Part shown: positions 59,697-64,000 of the stretch, in pieces
Position numbering within the stretch: position 1 is the stretch's first letter
Layout of the letters: the number at the start of each line of letters is the position of its first letter
Origin: CAWKGV01 sp963849305
GTDB lineage: Bacteria > Pseudomonadota > Alphaproteobacteria > Acetobacterales > Acetobacteraceae
Direction of reading: 5' to 3'
DNA: 64,000 nucleotides
Assembly: GCA_963849305.1 (NCBI GenBank)
Contig: CAWKGV010000003.1
Coordinates: 620,001-684,000, forward strand
Translations under genes and position numbers: made by a program
Notes under the pieces: generated by a model
The model's database searches: none
What the model was told of the DNA's origin: nothing
The model's input: the letters and a program-made list of their open reading frames with translations, nothing else

Positions 59697-60653
59697 TCAG
59701 GACTGGGCGTGCGCCCATGTCGCATTGTCGCGCAGGATGGCGTTGAGGGTGGTGAGCAGCTTGCGCATGACGGCGACCAGGGCGAGCCGCGCGGGTTTGC
59801 CGGCTTGGCGCAGCCGTTGGTAGAAGCGGCGCAGCGGCGGATTGCGCCGGATCGCGACCAGACAGGCCATATAGAGCGGCGCGCGCACCGCGACCCGACC
59901 GCCTTGGATGCGTCGCTTGCCGCGATAACGGCCGCTATCGCGGTTCATCGGCGCGACGCCCGCCAGAGCCGCGATCTGGTGGCGATCGACGGTGCCGAGT
60001 TCCGGCAGTTCGACGATCAGCGTGCGGGCGATGACGTCGCCGATGCCCGGGACGCTCTTGAGCAGGTCCTGCTTGGCGCAGAACACCGGGCTGTCCTCGA
60101 TCAGCTTGTCGATGGCGCGGTCGATGCGCTCACGCTCGGCCTGCAAGCTGCGCAGGATGGTCTTGAACGAACGCTGGGCGAGCTTGTCGGCGGCTTTGCC
60201 GAGGCGCTGCTTCTCGGCGTTGATCATGACCACGAGCTGGCGGCGTCGCGCGAGCAGCTCGCGCAGGCGCAGCGAGAGCGCATCGGGCATCGGCTTCGGC
60301 TCGGGCCGGATGGCATCGGCGAAATGGGCGATGATGCCGGCATCGATGGCGTCGGTCTTGGCGAGCCGGCCGATCGCGCCGGCGAATTTGCGCACCTGAC
60401 GTGGGTTGACGATGGCGACCGGCAGGCCGGCCTCGGCCAGCGCCGCGGCGACGACGCCCTCATAGCCGCCGCTCGCCTCCATGGTGACGAGCTTCGGCCG
60501 CAACGGCTGCAAGCGGCTCGCCAGGTCGGCCAGGCCGTCGGGGTCGGTCGTGCAGACGAACCCGGTGCCGTCCGGGCGAACATGCACGTCGACCCGGCCC
60601 TTGGAGACGTCGATGCCGACGAAACGGTCGGCGGTGGTCGGCTCATCCATCAC
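59697..60653 (-). CDS. IS110-family transposase, second copy of another type
   Basis: 318 residues. DEDD domain (VGIDVSKGRVDVHVRPDG; GRLAKTDAIDAGIIAHFA) and a C-terminal transposase_20 domain (LLKSVPGIGDVIARTLIVELPELG; IAALAGVAPMNRDSGRYRGKRRIQGGRVAVRAPLY). Distinct in sequence from the one at 30109. An ATG one codon downstream is an alternative start. No clear terminal repeats were found. It lies between the ABC transporter and a frameshifted methyltransferase. Confidence 0.9.
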   Translation of the reverse strand: MMDEPTTADRFVGIDVSKGRVDVHVRPDGTGFVCTTDPDGLADLASRLQPLRPKLVTMEASGGYEGVVAAALAEAGLPVAIVNPRQVRKFAGAIGRLAKTDAIDAGIIAHFADAIRPEPKPMPDALSLRLRELLARRRQLVVMINAEKQRLGKAADKLAQRSFKTILRSLQAERERIDRAIDKLIEDSPVFCAKQDLLKSVPGIGDVIARTLIVELPELGTVDRHQIAALAGVAPMNRDSGRYRGKRRIQGGRVAVRAPLYMACLVAIRRNPPLRRFYQRLRQAGKPARLALVAVMRKLLTTLNAILRDNATWAHAQS

Positions 60654-60826
60654 CCATCCTCCTCGATGCGGGCTCGGGCCCAGACGACTGTTCGGGCTTA
60701 CGGACGACCGGCCGGCGCCACACGCTCCCTCGCGGCCTCAAGGACCAGGAACCATTCGGGCTACCGGCCGGGCTCGGCGGGCCAGCGTAGCAACGCCAAC
60801 CAAGAATGCCGAGATAGGAGGCGGAC

Positions 60827-61649
60827 ATGCCGCAGGTTCAGGACCATTACGCGCGCGAGGGCATCGCCGCCCGCGTACTCGCCGCGTTGCGCGCCGAGCG
60901 AGGCGAGGATGTCGCCATCACGCCCGACGCGCTGGCCCCGCTCGATCATTTGCACGGCCGCGGCGTGCTGGCGACCGAGGATTTGGCGACGATGCTGGCC
61001 ATCAAGCCCGGCCAGCGTGTGCTGGACATCGGCAGCGGCATCGCGCGGGCCGGCGCGATGGATCGCGGCGCATTGCCAATGCCACGTCACCGGCATCGAC
61101 CTGACGGCGGAGTATTGCGCCGCCGCCGAGGAGCTGAACGCCGCCTGCGGCGTGGCCGATCGGGTACGGATCGTGCAAGGCAGCGCGCTCGACCTGCCAT
61201 TCCCGGACGCCAGCTTTGACCACGCCTATTCGCAGAACGTGGTCATGAACATCGCCGACAAGCCACGGTGCTATCGCGAGGCGTTCCGGGTACTGCGTTC
61301 GGGCGGCCTGTTGGCGCTCGCCAATCTCGGCGCCGGGCCGAGCGGTCCGCCCCACTACCCCATGCCCTGGGCCGCCGGCCCGGACACCAGCTTCCTCGCC
61401 ACTCAGGAGCAGACCCGGGCCGACCTTAGCGCCGCCGGGTTCGAGATCGTGTCGTTCCGTGACATGACCGAGGAGGGCGCCGTGGAGCGAGAGCAGCAAC
61501 GCCAGCGCGTGGAACACGAGGGGTTCCCGGCGCTCGGCGTCCACATCGCGATGGGCGAGCGAATGCGTGAGTTCCAGGCCAATGTCGCGCGCAGCATGGC
61601 GGAAGGGCGGCTGAGCGCGATGGAGGCGCTGTTACGCAAGCCGGCTTGA
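60827..61649 (+). pseudogene. SAM-dependent methyltransferase, one-base frameshift
   Basis: A strong start (AGGAGGCGGAC) opens MPQVQDHYAREGI and runs to GQRVLDIGSGIA (motif I). At about 61039 one extra base (GCATCGCGCGGGCC instead of GCATCGGCGGGCC) shifts the frame; the next frame continues with GPARWIAAHCQCHVTGIDLT, FDHAYSQNVVMNIADK and GGLLALANLGAG to 61649. The combined 270 residues are a complete UbiE/Coq5-type class I methyltransferase. Probably a sequencing error or recent mutation. It starts 174 bases after the IS110 gene's 5' end. Confidence 0.8.
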
Positions 61650-61742
61650 TACTCGCGAGCGCATCGTGAGCTGCTTGCGGCCGTCGCGGGCAGGTGCTTC
61701 ATAAATGGCAAGTCGGATTGGCCGCATAACGGAGGAAAATCC

Positions 61743-62951
61743 ATGAGCGAAGCCGTCGCCATCAACGCCCCGAATCTTTGGCGCCTTGAGACCCCCGGCC
61801 ACACCGGCTGGCAACACACCGCTCGCGTCGGCGATCCCAAGAAATACTTCATGGTCTCGACCGACAGCCACGCCAACGAGCCGCCGGATTTGTGGGAGAA
61901 GCGCATCCCGCCCCAGTACAAGGAGCGCGTTCCCCGCGTCATCACCGACGAGAACGGCGTGCAGTGGCGCTATTGCGAGGGCTACCGCCCCGACCGCATC
62001 CGGGTGCAGAGCTTCGAGGGCGAGGACTGGATCCGCTCCAAAGCCGGCGCCGATCCGGCGGAACGGGTGCGCGACAATCAGCGCGACGGCATCGACATGG
62101 AGATCATCTTCCCCAATAAGGGCCTGGCGATGTGGGCGACGCCCGACCCGGTGTTCGCCAACGCGCAATGCCGGATATGGAACGACTGGGCCTGGGAGCA
62201 GTTCGGCCCCTATCCCGACTGTATGCTTCCGGCCGCCGCGGTCGCGACCGGCGACCTGGACGGTACGCTGGCCGAGATCGAGCGCGTCGCCAAGATCGGC
62301 TATCGCGCGCTGACCCTTCCCTGCAAGCCGCATTGGGGTGCGCACGACGTCGATCACGTCAACTACAACCTGCCGCATTTCGACCGCATGTGGGCGCTGA
62401 TCGAGGAGACCGGGCTACCGATCACGTTCCACATCTCCACCGGGCGCGACCCGCGCGCCGCGCGTGGCAACGGGGGCGCGGTGATCAACTACGTCACGCA
62501 CTCGCTTTCGCCTACCATCGAGCCGGTCGCTAATCTCTGCGCCTCCGGCGTGCTGGAGCGGTTCAAGAAGTTGCGGTTCGCAACCATAGAGGCCGGCATC
62601 GGCTGGGTGCCGTGGCTGCTCGATGCGATGGACGAGGCGTACCGCAAGCACCACATGTGGGTGCGCCCGAAATTGCAGGGGTTGCCGAGCGACTATTACC
62701 GCGCGCACGGCCTGGCGACGTTCCAGGAGGATCCGTCCGGGTTGCTGCTCGCTGATCGTTACGGCCTGATCGACAATCTCATGTGGGCCAACGACTATCC
62801 TCATCACGAAGGCACCTGGCCGCACTCGGCCGAGGCGATCGAGCGCACGATGGGGATGCTGGACGACACGCAGCGCGCCAAGGTGCTGGGCCTGAATGCG
62901 GCGCGGTTCTTCAAGCTGGAGGTTCCAGAGCACCAGCGGACCGCTGCCTGA
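61743..62951 (+). CDS. Amidohydrolase-2 family metal-dependent hydrolase
   Basis: 402 residues. STDSHANEPPDLWEKRIP (metal site H-x-N variant), PCKPHWGAHDVDHVNYNLPHFDRMWALIEETGLPITFHIS, FATIEAGIGWVPWLLDAMDEAYRKHH and WANDYPHHEGTWPHS are typical of amidohydrolase-related TIM barrels (decarboxylase and hydrolase members). GGAGGAAAATCC precedes the start. The natural substrate is unknown. Single gene. Confidence 0.85.
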   Translation: MSEAVAINAPNLWRLETPGHTGWQHTARVGDPKKYFMVSTDSHANEPPDLWEKRIPPQYKERVPRVITDENGVQWRYCEGYRPDRIRVQSFEGEDWIRSKAGADPAERVRDNQRDGIDMEIIFPNKGLAMWATPDPVFANAQCRIWNDWAWEQFGPYPDCMLPAAAVATGDLDGTLAEIERVAKIGYRALTLPCKPHWGAHDVDHVNYNLPHFDRMWALIEETGLPITFHISTGRDPRAARGNGGAVINYVTHSLSPTIEPVANLCASGVLERFKKLRFATIEAGIGWVPWLLDAMDEAYRKHHMWVRPKLQGLPSDYYRAHGLATFQEDPSGLLLADRYGLIDNLMWANDYPHHEGTWPHSAEAIERTMGMLDDTQRAKVLGLNAARFFKLEVPEHQRTAA

Positions 62952-63030
62952 ACACGGCTGCCTGCTTACGGCCGCGACTTTCGCACGTCATGCTCGCGAA
63001 TGGCCTGTCCTGCCGGCACAAAAGTCGTGG

Positions 63031-63053
63031 ATGGCCGTGACGAGCACGGCCAT
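63031..63053. repeat. Perfect 9-bp hairpin after the amidohydrolase gene
   Basis: ATGGCCGTG (63031-63039) and CACGGCCAT (63045-63053) pair perfectly over ACGAG. The half-site GGATGGCCGTGAC also occurs near 45187-45199 upstream of xoxJ's end. It may be another class of dispersed palindrome or a weak transcript end. Confidence 0.4.
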
Positions 63054-63232
63054 GACGAGGAGATAATGGCTTATCGAGCCGGCGATCGGCCGCAGTATTC
63101 CTGGTGCGGCTCGGCGAGGCCGGGGTTTGGCGCGAGCGCGCCTAACTCCGCTCGCGTGATTGTGTCTGTCCAGTTTCGAACCCGGCCTCCCTGACAATTC
63201 GTTAATGGCGGTCATTGAATGGGAGAACCGGA

Positions 63233-63478
63233 ATGACCAGGCGACTCTTGCTTCCCCTCGGAGTGGCGGCGGTGCTGCTCGCGTCGCCGCTGGCGCACGC
63301 GGTCGCGGCGAGCGATGATACGAGCAGCAGTGCCGGCAAGCACGACACCGCCAAGGGTGCCGCGATCGGGGCGGCGGGTGGGCACGAGCTTGGCAGCGGC
63401 CATGCCTTGGCCGGCGCCGCCGTGGGAGCCGGCGTGGGGCACCACGAGAAGAAGAAGGCCGAGCGGAACAGCCAATAA
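63233..63478 (+). CDS. Small secreted glycine-zipper protein
   Basis: 81 residues: signal peptide (LLLPLGVAAVLLASPLAHAVA), then GAAIGAAGGHELGSGHALAGAAVGAGVGHHEKKK, a short glycine zipper. Start with GGGAGAACCGG. Similar tiny glycine-zipper proteins are common in Rhodospirillales; function unknown. Confidence 0.7.
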   Translation: MTRRLLLPLGVAAVLLASPLAHAVAASDDTSSSAGKHDTAKGAAIGAAGGHELGSGHALAGAAVGAGVGHHEKKKAERNSQ

Positions 63479-63488
63479 CCCGGCGCCC

Positions 63489-64000
63489 TCAGGTGAGGGC
63501 GTGCGTCAGCACCGTGCTGAGGCTGACCGCGCCCGAGCCTTCCAGCTTTGCGACTTGGTAGCTCGCCCCACCCGCGCTGCCGCTGGGGCTGATGGAAATG
63601 ACCGTGCTAGTCGCACTCGTGCTTAGTTGCACGAACTGGGCAAGCGTAGCCGAAGTGCCGTTCCAAAGCGTGTCGGCCAGCGCCGGGCGGAAATCGAGCA
63701 GATTGCCGTTGCCTATAACTGGACCGAAGATATCCGCGAAGCCTTGCCCGGGATAGGGCAGCACGATCGTGTCGTTTTGGGTGACTGTTTGCATGGTGCT
63801 GGCCAACGGGGCGGTGGTGATGGCCGGCATCGGGATCGTGCTCACCGCGGCGACGAAGTCGCTCGCCTGATGCGAGCCGGTGAAGCTGAGATGATAGCTG
63901 TTGCCGCTTCCGGATAGCGTTAGCGTGTCGGAGACGGTGTTGAAGGACTGGGTCAGCGGCGTCTGACTGGCGATCTGGATCTTGTCCCCTCTTTGGAATC
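63489..64000 (-). CDS. C-terminal part of a type I secreted protein (partial)
   Basis: At least 170 residues, open at the window edge on the 5' side. The C-terminus has SDTLTLSGSGNSYHLSFTGSHQASDF, DIFGPVIGNGNLLDFRPALADTLWNGTSATLAQFVQLS and VAKLEGSGAVSLSTVLTHALT, typical of the type I secretion C-terminal target repeat seen in large Acetobacteraceae secreted proteins. The stop lies at 63489, 11 bases from the convergent glycine-zipper gene. The bulk of the protein, probably a large repeat adhesin or enzyme, is outside the window. Confidence 0.75.
   Translation of the reverse strand, partial: FQRGDKIQIASQTPLTQSFNTVSDTLTLSGSGNSYHLSFTGSHQASDFVAAVSTIPMPAITTAPLASTMQTVTQNDTIVLPYPGQGFADIFGPVIGNGNLLDFRPALADTLWNGTSATLAQFVQLSTSATSTVISISPSGSAGGASYQVAKLEGSGAVSLSTVLTHALT

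Noticed and set aside
59568..60826. Extended plus-strand frame in front of the methyltransferase
   Set aside because: The first 1.2 kb of that frame is antisense to the IS110 transposase; the methyltransferase begins at 60827 with its own ribosome binding site.
1..64000. CRISPR arrays, tRNA or rRNA genes, prophage
   Set aside because: I looked for spaced direct repeats, tRNA-like T-arm sequences and phage structural genes and saw none. Short repeats are the REP-like palindromes, the 17-base pair and the xoxF repeat.

Overview
This is a GC-rich (clearly above 60%) chromosomal segment of a heterotrophic, probably methylotrophic alphaproteobacterium. The gene set fits Rhodospirillales/Acetobacteraceae: a split PQQ locus next to a lanthanide-type methanol dehydrogenase, glycine-zipper proteins, a type I secretion C-terminus and many CoA-linked catabolic genes. 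The genus cannot be fixed from the sequence. No rRNA, tRNA, CRISPR array or prophage was seen.

Layout. 0-10 kb: envelope genes (patatin-like lipoprotein, outer-membrane barrel, OmpA-like porin, YidH-like protein, cytosolic-type sulfatase, glycine-zipper protein) mixed with gene relics and an ISAs1-type transposase remnant. 10-20 kb: zinc-type hemB, an MFS exporter coupled to a YceI protein, GST, YjbQ, a stand-alone PaaE-like reductase, a frameshifted VOC protein, and kynureninase coupled to an unknown membrane protein. 20-28 kb: a TauD-family dioxygenase, a maleate-isomerase-like protein, a two-gene URC (GTP-cyclohydrolase-like) pyrimidine-catabolism operon with a REPIN-like palindrome inside a coding sequence, a TetR regulator, and a quinate/shikimate-type operon (aroQ, QsuD-like, Gfo/Idh) with an IS inserted just upstream. 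28-31.3 kb: two insertion sequences. 31.3-42.8 kb: acyl-CoA and ketone catabolism (enoyl-CoA hydratase, carboxyltransferase, alpha/beta hydrolase, Baeyer-Villiger-type monooxygenase, thiolase plus DUF35 protein, P450, M20 amidohydrolase, TAXI binding protein), with relics of two toxin-antitoxin modules. 45-59.5 kb: the methylotrophy island. 59.7-64 kb: a second IS110-family element, a frameshifted methyltransferase, an amidohydrolase-2 family protein and the end of a type I secreted protein.

How the genes work together. In the methylotrophy island xoxF-xoxG-xoxJ (minus strand) encode a periplasmic PQQ/lanthanide methanol dehydrogenase, its cytochrome c and its accessory binding protein. pqqA-C-D-E lie directly upstream, and pqqB lies 3.4 kb further away in an operon with a NUP-family protein. 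Between them are two uncharacterised secreted proteins and a CHASE3 hybrid histidine kinase. A NitT/TauT-type ABC transporter diverges from the NUP-pqqB operon. A rho-independent terminator after xoxF and a hairpin after pqqA probably set unequal expression of the dehydrogenase versus its cytochrome and of the PqqA peptide versus its enzymes.

A recurrent feature is single-base frameshifts, several in G or C runs, in otherwise well-conserved genes at about 6.05, 10.2, 16.8, 44.7, 45.0 and 61.0 kb. These could be sequencing errors or real decay. Some loci (the ISAs1 remnant, the coiled-coil gene at 10.5 kb, the DUF2092 relic, the ParD and BrnT relics) carry additional lesions and are truly degenerate.
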